Part shown: in pieces, positions 35,900 through 44,054 of the stretch
How positions within the stretch are numbered: the first letter of the stretch is position 1
How the letters are laid out: every line of letters starts with the position of its first letter
From: Actinocrinis sp035946395
GTDB lineage: Bacteria > Actinomycetota > Actinomycetes > Streptomycetales > Catenulisporaceae
Direction: 5' to 3'
NCBI RefSeq assembly: GCF_035946395.1
Contig: NZ_DASYZI010000258.1
Span: forward strand, 1-64,000
DNA length: 64,000 bases
Notes under the pieces: model-generated
What the model was told of the DNA's origin: nothing
The model's input: only the letters and a program-made list of their open reading frames with translations
The model's database searches: none
Translations under genes and position numbers: made by a program

Positions 35900-35984
35900 G
35901 GAGGGCTCGCCTAGTGGCCTAGGGCACCGCTCTTGAAAAGCGGCATGACGAGAGTCATCGTGGGTTCGAATCCCACGCCCTCCG
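35900..35984 (+). tRNA. tRNA-Ser (anticodon UGA)
   Basis: Acceptor stem GGAGGGC/GCCCTCC closes an 85-nt class II tRNA. The anticodon arm CCGCT-CTTGAAA-AGCGG gives anticodon TGA (serine UCA). The long variable arm ATGAC-GAGA-GTCAT and the T arm GTGGG-TTCGAAT-CCCAC are complete. CCA is not encoded. Confidence 0.96.
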
Positions 35985-35995
35985 CAGGAGCCGGA

Positions 35996-36574
35996 TCAAG
36001 CAGAGCCGGCGGTCAGCTGCGCGAGTGCCTTGACCGTGTTCCAGTTCCGGCCGGTCGCGACGACGCCCTTCGTGCGCGTCGCAGGCTTCGACAGCGCCGC
36101 GGCCAGAGCTGAGCGGCCCATCCCGCCGGGAAGATAGAGGTACATCACGCGGTCGCCGAAGCGGAACTCCTCGGGCAGGAGCGCCTCCCGATCGATGTCC
36201 GCATAACGGTCCGTGTCGACGGGCTCCGCGTAAAACGTCGCGTGCAGATGCTTGCCGGCCACGTCGTCCGCCGGGAACGGGCACGCCTCGATCACGGCGC
36301 TCAGGTACTCGCTCGTGCGTACCACGCACGGCACTTCGAATCCGAAGCGGTCCTTGAGCGCCGCCGAAATCCGCGCCGCGATCGCGGGCTCGTCGTCTTC
36401 GGCGCCGCCGCCATCGCGACTGTCACCCGCGTCGAAGACGGCGTTTCCACTCGCAAGATAGGTGCGGGCGTCGCCGTAGCCCAGGTCGGCGAGCAGTTGA
36501 CGCAGGTCCGCCATCGGGACCTGGCGCTTCCCCACGTTGACCGCCGCGAGCAGCGCGGCGTAACGGGTCGTCAC
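35996..36574 (-). CDS. DUF1697 protein
   Basis: 192 residues starting TTRYAALLAAVNVGKRQVPM, with LLADLGYGDARTYLASGNAVF and a C-terminal MGRSALAAALSKPATRTKGV, typical of DUF1697 (function unknown). GTG 36574 overlaps the stop of the upstream LppU-like gene by 4 bp (GTGA). Longer readings of this frame run into that gene. Confidence 0.88.
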   Translation of the reverse strand: MTTRYAALLAAVNVGKRQVPMADLRQLLADLGYGDARTYLASGNAVFDAGDSRDGGGAEDDEPAIAARISAALKDRFGFEVPCVVRTSEYLSAVIEACPFPADDVAGKHLHATFYAEPVDTDRYADIDREALLPEEFRFGDRVMYLYLPGGMGRSALAAALSKPATRTKGVVATGRNWNTVKALAQLTAGSA

Positions 36575-36867
36575 TTCGCCGCTTCCGTACACAACACGAA
36601 GGCGGCGGTGCCCTTCGGGTACTCGACGAAGGCGTGTGTGGTGCCGCTCACCGCGTCGCACTGGTTCGAGTCGTCGCCGGCGAACTTGGCCAGTACACGC
36701 AACGCGCCCCTGCCGTCGCACGACACGTGGACCAGTTGGCCCGCCTTCGGAATCGCGACGCAGTCACCGACGGACGCGTAGTGGCTCTTGCCCTGGTTCA
36801 CCCAGTAGAGGTAGCCCGCGATGACGAGCGCCCCGGCGACGATTGCCCACACCACCTTGCGCGACAT
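36571..36867 (-). CDS. LppU/SCO3897-like membrane-anchored protein
   Basis: 98 residues with one N-terminal TM or signal anchor (VVWAIVAGALVIAGYLYWV) and an extracytoplasmic domain with the VGDCVAIPKAGQLVHVSCDG and CDAV...FVLC cysteine pattern. The pattern resembles the LppU/SCO3897 family, and its position next to the inositol-phosphate synthase gene fits the Streptomyces gene order. No lipobox is visible here. Function unknown. Confidence 0.65.
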   Translation of the reverse strand: MSRKVVWAIVAGALVIAGYLYWVNQGKSHYASVGDCVAIPKAGQLVHVSCDGRGALRVLAKFAGDDSNQCDAVSGTTHAFVEYPKGTAAFVLCTEAAK

Positions 36868-36911
36868 GGGGCGAGCCTACCGGTCCGGCCGTGTTACGGC
36901 CCCGGTCAGGC

Positions 36912-36947
36912 CAGTGCCCCGGCAGCCTCTCCGACGCCGGGGCACTG
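36912..36947. terminator. Hairpin terminator of ino1
   Basis: A 12-bp stem CAGTGCCCCGGC / GCCGGGGCACTG with a 12-nt loop lies just downstream of the minus-strand ino1 stop. There is no long T-run, as is common in high-GC genomes. Confidence 0.65.
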
Positions 36948-36972
36948 CGGATTGCTCGGGCGCTGCGCGCCG

Positions 36973-38052
36973 TCAGCGGTCGACTTCGGCCCGGATGAAC
37001 TTCTCGACCGCGTCACGCGCCTCGTCGTCGAAGTACTGGACCGGCGGCGACTTCATGAAGTACGACGAGGCCGACAGGATCGGGCCGCCGATCCCCCGGT
37101 CCAGCGCGATCTTCGCGCACCGCACCGCGTCGATGATGACGCCCGCCGAGTTCGGCGAGTCCCAGACCTCCAGCTTGTACTCCAGGTTCAGCGGCACGTC
37201 GCCGAAGGCACGGCCTTCGAGGCGCACGTACGCCCACTTGCGGTCGTCGAGCCAGGAGACGTAGTCGGACGGGCCGATGTGCACGTTGGTCTTGCCGATG
37301 TCGTGCGAGAGCTGCGAGGTGACCGCCTGGGTCTTGGAGATCTTCTTGGACTCCAGCCGCTCGCGCTCAAGCATGTTCATGAAGTCCATGTTGCCGCCGA
37401 CGTTCAGCTGCATGGTCCGGTCGAGCACGACGCCGCGGTCCTCGAACAGCTTGGCCAGCACCCGGTGCGTGATGGTCGCGCCGACCTGCGACTTGATGTC
37501 GTCGCCGACGATCGGCACGCCGGCCTCGGTGAACTTGTCCGCCCACTCCTTGGTGCCCGCGATGAAGACCGGCAGGGCGTTGACGAACGCCACCTTCGCG
37601 TCGATCGCGGCCTGCGCGTAGAACTTGGCGGCCTGCTCGGAACCCACCGGCAGGTAGCACACCAGCACGTCGGCGCGCACGTCCTTGAGCGCCTGGACGA
37701 CGTCCACCGGCTCCTCGGGCGACTGCTCGATGGTCTCCAGGTAGTACTTGCCCAGCCCGTCGAGGGTGTGGCCGCGCTGCACGATCACGCCGGTCGGCGG
37801 GACGTCGGCGATCTTGATCGTGTTGTTCTCGGAGGCGTTGATGGCGTGCGCCAGGTCCTGGCCGACCTTCTTGGCGTCCACGTCGAACGCGGCCACGAAC
37901 TCGATGTCGTGGACGTGGTAATCACCGAACTGCACGTGCATCAGGCCCGGCACTCTTGAGGACGGGTCGGCGTCCTTGTAGTACTCGACGCCCTGCACGA
38001 GGGATGAGGCGCAGTTGCCCACGCCCACGATGGCTACGCGAACCGAACCCAT
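36973..38052 (-). CDS. ino1: Inositol-3-phosphate synthase
   Basis: 359-residue NAD-dependent enzyme making L-myo-inositol 1-phosphate from glucose 6-phosphate, the entry to mycothiol and inositol lipids. Rossmann motif VRVAIVGVGNCASSLVQGVEY, VGDDIKSQVGATITHR, NVGGNMDFMNML, and SYFMKSPPVQY at the C terminus match the actinobacterial form. A PadR regulator gene lies just upstream on the same strand (98-bp gap), a conserved arrangement that suggests local regulation. Confidence 0.96.
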   Translation of the reverse strand: MGSVRVAIVGVGNCASSLVQGVEYYKDADPSSRVPGLMHVQFGDYHVHDIEFVAAFDVDAKKVGQDLAHAINASENNTIKIADVPPTGVIVQRGHTLDGLGKYYLETIEQSPEEPVDVVQALKDVRADVLVCYLPVGSEQAAKFYAQAAIDAKVAFVNALPVFIAGTKEWADKFTEAGVPIVGDDIKSQVGATITHRVLAKLFEDRGVVLDRTMQLNVGGNMDFMNMLERERLESKKISKTQAVTSQLSHDIGKTNVHIGPSDYVSWLDDRKWAYVRLEGRAFGDVPLNLEYKLEVWDSPNSAGVIIDAVRCAKIALDRGIGGPILSASSYFMKSPPVQYFDDEARDAVEKFIRAEVDR

Positions 38053-38149
38053 GCGGTCTTGCTCCTTCTGGTAGTGGATATTCGGTGGGCGGGTTTGGTC
38101 GCGCCCTCGAAATCTCGGGACCTGCTCGCCCGCGATCCGCCCGTGGGCC

Positions 38150-38788
38150 TCAGAGGGCCGGCGGGCCCACCTGCGGACCCAGTTGCTGGTCGTGCTCGGT
38201 CTTGATCAGCTCATTGAGCCAGCGCACTTCACGCTCCACCGATTCGAGGCCGTGCCGCTGCGCCTCCAGGGTGTAGCGGTCCAGCCGCTCCCGGGTGCGG
38301 ATCAGCGACTGGCGGAACAGGTCGAGCCGCTCTTCGAGGCGCGAGCGGCGCCCCTCCAGGATCCGCAGCCTGACCGCCGCGTCGGTGCGGCCGAAGAAGG
38401 CGAAGTGCACGCCGAAGTTCTCGTCCTCCCAGGCCGAAGGGCCGGCGTCGGACAACAGTCGGCTGAACTGCTCCTCGCCCTCCGGGGTCAGCCGGTAGAC
38501 GATCTTCGACCGGCGCGCCGGGCCGCCCGGCCCGGTGTGCGCCGCGGTGCTCCTGGCGGAGGCGCGGGCGGGGGTCCGGCGCGGCGCCGCGGGCGCGGCC
38601 TGCGCGTCCTCGACCAGCCAGCCCCGCGCGACCAGCTCCTTGAGACACGGATAGAGCGAGCCGTAGGAGAACATGCGCAACGAGCCGAGCAGCACGTTGA
38701 GACGCTTGCGCAGCTCATATCCGTGCATCGGAGACTCGTGAAGCAGGCCGAGGACGGCGAACTCCAGCACTCCGGAGCGCTTCGCCAC
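38150..38788 (-). CDS. PadR-family transcriptional regulator
   Basis: 212 residues. Winged helix FAVLGLLHESPMHGYELRKR, LRMFSYGSLYPCLKELVARGW and KIVYRLTPEGEEQFSRLL, with a disordered A/P/R insert (~30 residues) between helix and wing, then a C-terminal coiled coil. GTG 38788 is preceded by GAGGAGG. A perfect 10-bp inverted repeat of PadR type lies 116 bp upstream, so autoregulation is likely; the adjacent ino1 and the divergent PBP gene are further candidates. Confidence 0.92.
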   Translation of the reverse strand: MAKRSGVLEFAVLGLLHESPMHGYELRKRLNVLLGSLRMFSYGSLYPCLKELVARGWLVEDAQAAPAAPRRTPARASARSTAAHTGPGGPARRSKIVYRLTPEGEEQFSRLLSDAGPSAWEDENFGVHFAFFGRTDAAVRLRILEGRRSRLEERLDLFRQSLIRTRERLDRYTLEAQRHGLESVEREVRWLNELIKTEHDQQLGPQVGPPAL

Positions 38789-38903
38789 CGGGCCTCCTCG
38801 TCGCTCGGTCCGATCCCGGCGCCGGGATCGGATGACCATTGGTCTTCCACCGTCGGACCGCAGGTTGTACGGTACGTGTCCACACGGCGAAGACCACTCG
38901 AAA

Positions 38904-38926
38904 CGATGTATCGGTTCGATACATCG
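38904..38926. promoter_or_regulatory. Inverted repeat, probable PadR operator
   Basis: CGATGTATCG-gtt-CGATACATCG is a perfect 10-bp inverted repeat containing ATGT and ACAT, the half-sites typical of PadR operators. It lies in the divergent region between the PadR gene (minus) and the PBP gene (plus), so it could control both. Confidence 0.65.
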
Positions 38927-39174
38927 ACACGATAGATGTGAGCGGCGTGGCTGACAAGTCCGCCGCACAGCAGGTGTACGAGAGCGCTCGTTACCCGTCC
39001 TTGCGGACATTGACGGGCAAGATCCCGTAAATCGATCACCCGACTTCAGCCGACTTGGGCAGTCGGCGTACCCTGCTTGCCAATCGCGTCGTCTCGGCGC
39101 GGGGAACCGTCCTCGGAAGGGAGTTCGTCTTCCGGGGAGGGCCACGAAAGAGGCACAGGGAGCTGACGCGGCTT

Positions 39175-42100
39175 ATGGGCGGAGATCACGAGTACGGACG
39201 CGGCGACGCGTCTGGAGACGGCTCACGGTCCTACGGGGGCGGCAGACGCGGCTACGGCTCCCAGCCAGGCGAGGGCGAGAACCCTGCCAGCGGCGCGGAT
39301 CAGGGCGGGGCCGACCGCGGGTATGGCGGATCCGCACCGCGCGGCTACGGCGATCCCGGGCAGGGCGACCGTGGATACGGCGCCTCGGGCGGCTCACGCG
39401 GCTACGGCCAGGACAGCGGCTCGGACCGTGGCTACGGTGGAGCCGGAGGCGGAAGCGGGGACTCGCGCGGCTACGGTCAGCCCTCTGTCGACCCTCAGGC
39501 CGGCGGGCACCGCGGCAGCAGTCACCGCGCCCGCGGGCAGCAGGGCCCGATCCCCGGTGAAATCGTCTACGGCGGCGCAGGCGTTCCAGGCGGAACCCGG
39601 CAGATGCCGTCCTTCCCCGACCAGCCGACCCGCGCGGGTGAAGACGCCCCCGGCGGACCGGGCCGTCGCTCCCGCATCGAAGAACGCCGGGCCGCCAGGT
39701 CCGGCGCCGAAGGCACACCCGAGTACGCGCCAGGACAGGGGCGCTCCGACCGGTACGGTCCGAGCGCCATCGACGGCCGGGGCACCAGGAACGGGGCCGG
39801 GCGGCGCGCAGCCGAGCGCGCGGCCGGCCGGCCGGTCAAGAAGACCGGCTACCACCGGTACTTCGACTACCCGCGCACCGGCATGGCCGGCTGGCGGCAG
39901 TTCGTGCCGTCGATCAAGCAGGTCAGCTCCTTCATGCTGGCCGGCTTCTTCCTGCTGATCGGCCTGGTCGCGTACGAGTACGCCACGGTGCAGATCCCCA
40001 CCGCCGAGTCGCTGGCCTCCACCGCGCAGGTGACCAACTTCACCTACGACGACGGCAGCACCACCTTCGCCACCATGGGCTCGAAGAACCGCCAGACGGT
40101 GAACATAAGCCAGATCCCGCCGGTGATGCAGAACGCGATCATCGCGGCGGAGGACAAGACCTTCCGCACGAATCCGGGCATCTCCTACACCGGCATGATC
40201 CGCTCGTTCATCAACGACGTGGAGGGCAAGCCGCTGCAAGGGGGCTCGACGCTGACCCAGCAGTTCGTCAAGAACGCCTACCTGACGCAGAACCAGACGT
40301 TCAGCCGGAAGATGGACGAGATCTTCATAGCGCTCAAGATCGGCCACACCTGGACCAAGGACCGGGTGATGCAGGAGTACCTGAACACGGTCTTCTTCGG
40401 CCGCAACTCGTACGGGGTCGAGGCCGCGTCGAAGGCCTGGCTCGGCAAGGACATCAGCCAGATCACCAGCCCGTCCGACGCGGCGTTCCTGGCCTCGCTG
40501 GTCAACGAGCCGACCAACTTCAGCAAGGGCTGGGACTCGACCGAGGATCCGGCGACGCAGCAGTACTGGCAGGGCCAGCTCAAGACGCGCTGGGGCGCGG
40601 TACTGCAAAACATGCAGTCGTACGGGCTGATCAGCCAGGCCGACTACACGGCCGCCGCGGCGAAGTTCCCGGCCGTGGTCACGCAGGCGAGCACCACCGA
40701 GACGGCCGAGCAGCAGCAGATGCAGCAGGCGGTCAAGAACTGGATAGATTCCTACGCGGCCGCCAACCCGAACAGCAACATCCCGTCGCTGAGCGACATA
40801 GAATCCGGCTCCGGCGGCTACACCATCGTCACCACCTTCAACCAGAAGTACATGGCGTTGGCCAAGCAGGCGGTCCAGGACCAGCTGCTCTCCAAGCTGA
40901 ACAACAAGGACTGGTACGACCAGAACCTGTATCCGGCGCTGGCCGCGGTGGATCCGACGACCGGCGAACTGGTCGCCTTCTACGGTGGGACCACGCAGTA
41001 CAACTGGGCCACCCAGGGGCAGGTGCAGCCCGGCTCGACATTCAAGGCATTCACACTGGCGACCGCGTTCAAGCAGAACATCTCGCCGGACAGCTACATC
41101 AGCGGCGACTCGCCGTGGCCGAAGCCCGGCGACACGACCGAACAGCAGCAGGCCGCTGGTGACCCGCCGGTGAAGAACGACGACGGCTCGCACGGGATGA
41201 TCACCATCAACACGGCCACCGCCGCGTCGGTGAACACCGCGTTCGTGCGCCTGTCCAACCAGGTCACGTACAAGGACGTGATGCAGACGATCAACGACCT
41301 GGGTATCAACTCCAAGAACGCCCAGGGCCTGGCGGACAACGCCCGACTCACCCTCGGCATCTCGGCGGTGAGCCCCGCCCGGATGGCGTCGGCGTACAGC
41401 GCGTTCGCCGACAACGGCGCGCAGTACCCGCTGATCGAGGTCAAGGAGATCAAGAACAGCGACGGCAGCACGGACTGGAAGCCGAACGCCAGGCCGACGC
41501 AGGCGCTCGACCCGAACGTCGCCGAGACCGTCACCCAGACGCTGACGCACGTCACGCAGGACAAGGACGGCACGGCGTACGGCGCGTCCGACCAGACCGG
41601 GCTACAGAACATCGCGGGCAAGACCGGCACCTCGACCATGGACATGAACACGCTCCAGCAGAAGTACCCGGACATCTACGACAAGACGCAGAACGGGTAC
41701 TTCACCACGGCGGCCGTGTGGTTCAACGGCTACACGCCGAAGCTGGAAGCCGCGGTCGCGGTGTCCCGCTGGATCAACGAGAAGGGCACGATGATCCAGG
41801 CCCCGGTGGACAACATCAACGGCTCGGGCTTCTCCTTCGGCGCCTCGGTCTCGCTGCCGATCTGGTCCGAGTTCATGAAGCTGATGCAGGGGACGAACTC
41901 CAAGTTCACCGGGGACCCGGCCTTCCCGGCCCCGAACACCTCGACGATGCAGATACAGAACAGCCCGTCGGCCAGCCCGTCGGCCTCCGCGTCCCCCACG
42001 AAGTCGTCGGGCAAGGGCCACGGCGGCCCCGGCGGCCCGTCCGGGACGGCGACGCCGACTGAAAGTTCCAGCCCGACCCCCTCGTCGACCTGCACGCCGC

Positions 42101-42207
42101 AGTTCCTGTTCGGCGGCTGCCAGGGCGGCGGCGGTGGAGGCGGCGGCACGCCGACGCCGAGCGCGAGCGGTGTATCCGGGTCTCCAACGGCCATCAGGAA
42201 GCACTAA
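39175..42207 (+). CDS. Class A penicillin-binding protein (transglycosylase/transpeptidase)
   Basis: 1010-residue bifunctional cell-wall synthase. A cytosolic N-terminal ~230 residues are glycine/tyrosine/arginine-rich with repeated RGYG motifs; then one TM helix (SSFMLAGFFLLIGLVAYEYA), the GT51 domain (AAEDKTFRTNPGISYTGM, GGSTLTQQFVKNAYL) and the transpeptidase domain with PGSTFKAF (SxxK), SVNTAF (SxN) and KTGTS. The C terminus is an S/P/G-rich tail. The GT51 motif has EDKTF in place of the usual EDRRF. ATG 39175 is chosen with GGGAG ~13 nt upstream; the frame is open to 39055. Confidence 0.92.
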   Translation: MGGDHEYGRGDASGDGSRSYGGGRRGYGSQPGEGENPASGADQGGADRGYGGSAPRGYGDPGQGDRGYGASGGSRGYGQDSGSDRGYGGAGGGSGDSRGYGQPSVDPQAGGHRGSSHRARGQQGPIPGEIVYGGAGVPGGTRQMPSFPDQPTRAGEDAPGGPGRRSRIEERRAARSGAEGTPEYAPGQGRSDRYGPSAIDGRGTRNGAGRRAAERAAGRPVKKTGYHRYFDYPRTGMAGWRQFVPSIKQVSSFMLAGFFLLIGLVAYEYATVQIPTAESLASTAQVTNFTYDDGSTTFATMGSKNRQTVNISQIPPVMQNAIIAAEDKTFRTNPGISYTGMIRSFINDVEGKPLQGGSTLTQQFVKNAYLTQNQTFSRKMDEIFIALKIGHTWTKDRVMQEYLNTVFFGRNSYGVEAASKAWLGKDISQITSPSDAAFLASLVNEPTNFSKGWDSTEDPATQQYWQGQLKTRWGAVLQNMQSYGLISQADYTAAAAKFPAVVTQASTTETAEQQQMQQAVKNWIDSYAAANPNSNIPSLSDIESGSGGYTIVTTFNQKYMALAKQAVQDQLLSKLNNKDWYDQNLYPALAAVDPTTGELVAFYGGTTQYNWATQGQVQPGSTFKAFTLATAFKQNISPDSYISGDSPWPKPGDTTEQQQAAGDPPVKNDDGSHGMITINTATAASVNTAFVRLSNQVTYKDVMQTINDLGINSKNAQGLADNARLTLGISAVSPARMASAYSAFADNGAQYPLIEVKEIKNSDGSTDWKPNARPTQALDPNVAETVTQTLTHVTQDKDGTAYGASDQTGLQNIAGKTGTSTMDMNTLQQKYPDIYDKTQNGYFTTAAVWFNGYTPKLEAAVAVSRWINEKGTMIQAPVDNINGSGFSFGASVSLPIWSEFMKLMQGTNSKFTGDPAFPAPNTSTMQIQNSPSASPSASASPTKSSGKGHGGPGGPSGTATPTESSSPTPSSTCTPQFLFGGCQGGGGGGGGTPTPSASGVSGSPTAIRKH

Positions 42208-42248
42208 GAAGAAAGCAGAGCGCTTCGAAGAGCCTTAGCGGAGCCGCT

Positions 42249-43802
42249 ATGGTAACGCGCATGACGGTCAGCACTGCCGAACTGGACGACGCCTCCGAGT
42301 CGCGCGAGCCGCAGCACGCCGCGCGCCCGGCCCTGCTCGGCATCACCGCGCCGAGTCTCGACGACCCGGTGATGAACGTCGGCGCCGACGGCTTCGGCGG
42401 CGTGCACGGCAAGCGGGCGCGGCTGCCGCGCACCCGGGCGGGCATGGCGTTCCTGCTGATCGTGCTGACGCTGTTGTCCACCGCGATCGGCATCGGCATG
42501 CGCGAGCCGTGCTTCAACTCGTCGTGGACCGGCGGCGGGAATCAGCAGTACACGCACATGTGCTACACGGACATCCCGTTCATGTACCAGGGCCGCGGCT
42601 TCTCGCAGGGTGAGGTCGCGTACTTCTCGACCAACCCGAACGATTACCTGGAGTACCCGGTCATCACCGGGGCCGCGATGGAGACCGCGGCGCTGCTGGC
42701 CAGGCACGTGCCCGGCGACGCGAACAACCAGGGCCGCTGGTTCTACGTGTTCACCACCTGGTTCCTGCTCGCCTTCGCCGCGATCACGGTGGTGGCGTTG
42801 ATCGGGATCTCGGGGCCGCGTCCGTGGGACGCCGCGATGTTCGCGGTGGCCCCGGGCCTGATGCTCAACGGCACGATCAACTGGGACCTGATCGCGGTGG
42901 GCCTGGCGGCGGTGGCGCTGTTCGCCTGGGCCCGCCGCAGGCCGATGCTGGCCGGGGCCTTCATCGGCCTCGGCACCGCGGCCAAGCTGTACCCGGCGCT
43001 GCTGCTGGTGTCCCTGGTGCTGGTCTGCTGGCGGGCCGGGAAGATGAAGGAATGGGCGCAGTGCCTGTTCGGCGCGGTGGGCGCCTGGCTGGTGGTGAAC
43101 CTGCCGTTCGCGGTCGAGAACTGGCACTCCTGGGTCTACTTCTACACGTTCAACGACAAGCGCGGCGCCGACTGGGGCTCGCTGTGGCTGTTCCTCGAGT
43201 ACAGCCCGCTGCACATGAACTTCACCTACAGTCAGATCAACACCTACTTCGCGGTGCTGCTGGCGCTCTCCTGCGTCGGCGTCGGCCTGATCGCCTGGCT
43301 GGCCCGCAACCGGCCGCGGGTGGCCCAGGTCGCGTTCCTGGTCGCGGCGGCGTTCATCCTGTTCAACAAGGTCTACTCGCCGCAGTACGTGCTCTGGCTC
43401 ATCCCGCTCGCGGTGCTGGCCCGGCCGCGCTGGCGCGACTTCCTGATCTGGCAGGCCTGCGAAGTGCTGTACTACGGCGCGATCTGGCTCTACCTGGTCA
43501 CCCTCAACACGCCGGAGCGCGGCCTGCCGCAGGGCGGCTACGACACGGCCATCGCGATCCACATCGGCGGCACGCTCTTCTTCGTGGTGCAGGTGATCCG
43601 AGACATCTTCGACACCCGGCGCGACCCGATCCGGGCCGGCGGCCACGACGACCCGGGCGGCGGCGTACTGGACGGCGCGCCGGACGTGTACGGCTTCCGC
43701 GACGTACTCGAAGACGTATCACCGAACGCGGTGGCGCCGGAAGAGGACCTGCAACTGGAACCGGAGCCGGAAGCCTCGCAACCCACCGAAGCGACCGCCT
43801 AG
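42249..43802 (+). CDS. GT87/DUF2029-type membrane glycosyltransferase
   Basis: 517 residues with about ten TM segments. The pattern, with PGLMLNGTINWDLIAVGLAA and FIGLGTAAKLYPALLLVSLV, resembles GT87 (DUF2029) polyprenol-phosphate mannosyltransferases that extend mannosylated lipids. N- and C-terminal tails are acidic and disordered. GCGGAG precedes the ATG at 42249 by 5 nt. It lies 41 bp after the PBP gene on the same strand, so the two probably form an envelope operon. Confidence 0.8.
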   Translation: MVTRMTVSTAELDDASESREPQHAARPALLGITAPSLDDPVMNVGADGFGGVHGKRARLPRTRAGMAFLLIVLTLLSTAIGIGMREPCFNSSWTGGGNQQYTHMCYTDIPFMYQGRGFSQGEVAYFSTNPNDYLEYPVITGAAMETAALLARHVPGDANNQGRWFYVFTTWFLLAFAAITVVALIGISGPRPWDAAMFAVAPGLMLNGTINWDLIAVGLAAVALFAWARRRPMLAGAFIGLGTAAKLYPALLLVSLVLVCWRAGKMKEWAQCLFGAVGAWLVVNLPFAVENWHSWVYFYTFNDKRGADWGSLWLFLEYSPLHMNFTYSQINTYFAVLLALSCVGVGLIAWLARNRPRVAQVAFLVAAAFILFNKVYSPQYVLWLIPLAVLARPRWRDFLIWQACEVLYYGAIWLYLVTLNTPERGLPQGGYDTAIAIHIGGTLFFVVQVIRDIFDTRRDPIRAGGHDDPGGGVLDGAPDVYGFRDVLEDVSPNAVAPEEDLQLEPEPEASQPTEATA

Positions 43803-43862
43803 CGGTCCCGCGCCGGATGTTCGCCGCGTAGGAAATCGGCCATCCGCGCCCGGCTGCAAGGC

Positions 43863-43904
43863 GCCACAGTGCCCTCAAACTCGATTGTTTGAGGGCACTG
43901 TGGC
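43863..43904. terminator. Bidirectional terminator, 18-bp perfect stem
   Basis: The arms 43863-43880 and 43887-43904 are perfectly complementary over 18 bp (core CAGTGCCCTCAAAC / GTTTGAGGGCACTG) with loop TCGATT. It separates convergent genes. The 3' arm is then repeated imperfectly: gagggcgctgtggcata (43910 on), gggcactttgc, and gagggcgctgcggcaa near 43960. Confidence 0.8.
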
Positions 43905-44054
43905 ATATGAGGGCGCTGTGGCATAAGGGCACTTTGCACGAGTGCGCTGCTGTTTGAGGGCGCTGCGGCAACGCAGCCAGGCGGACTGTGTTTGATCAAC
44001 CGCGTGGGGCCGATTTCTGCGGCGAACTGCCAGCGTGAGACGCCGGCGCCGAGG

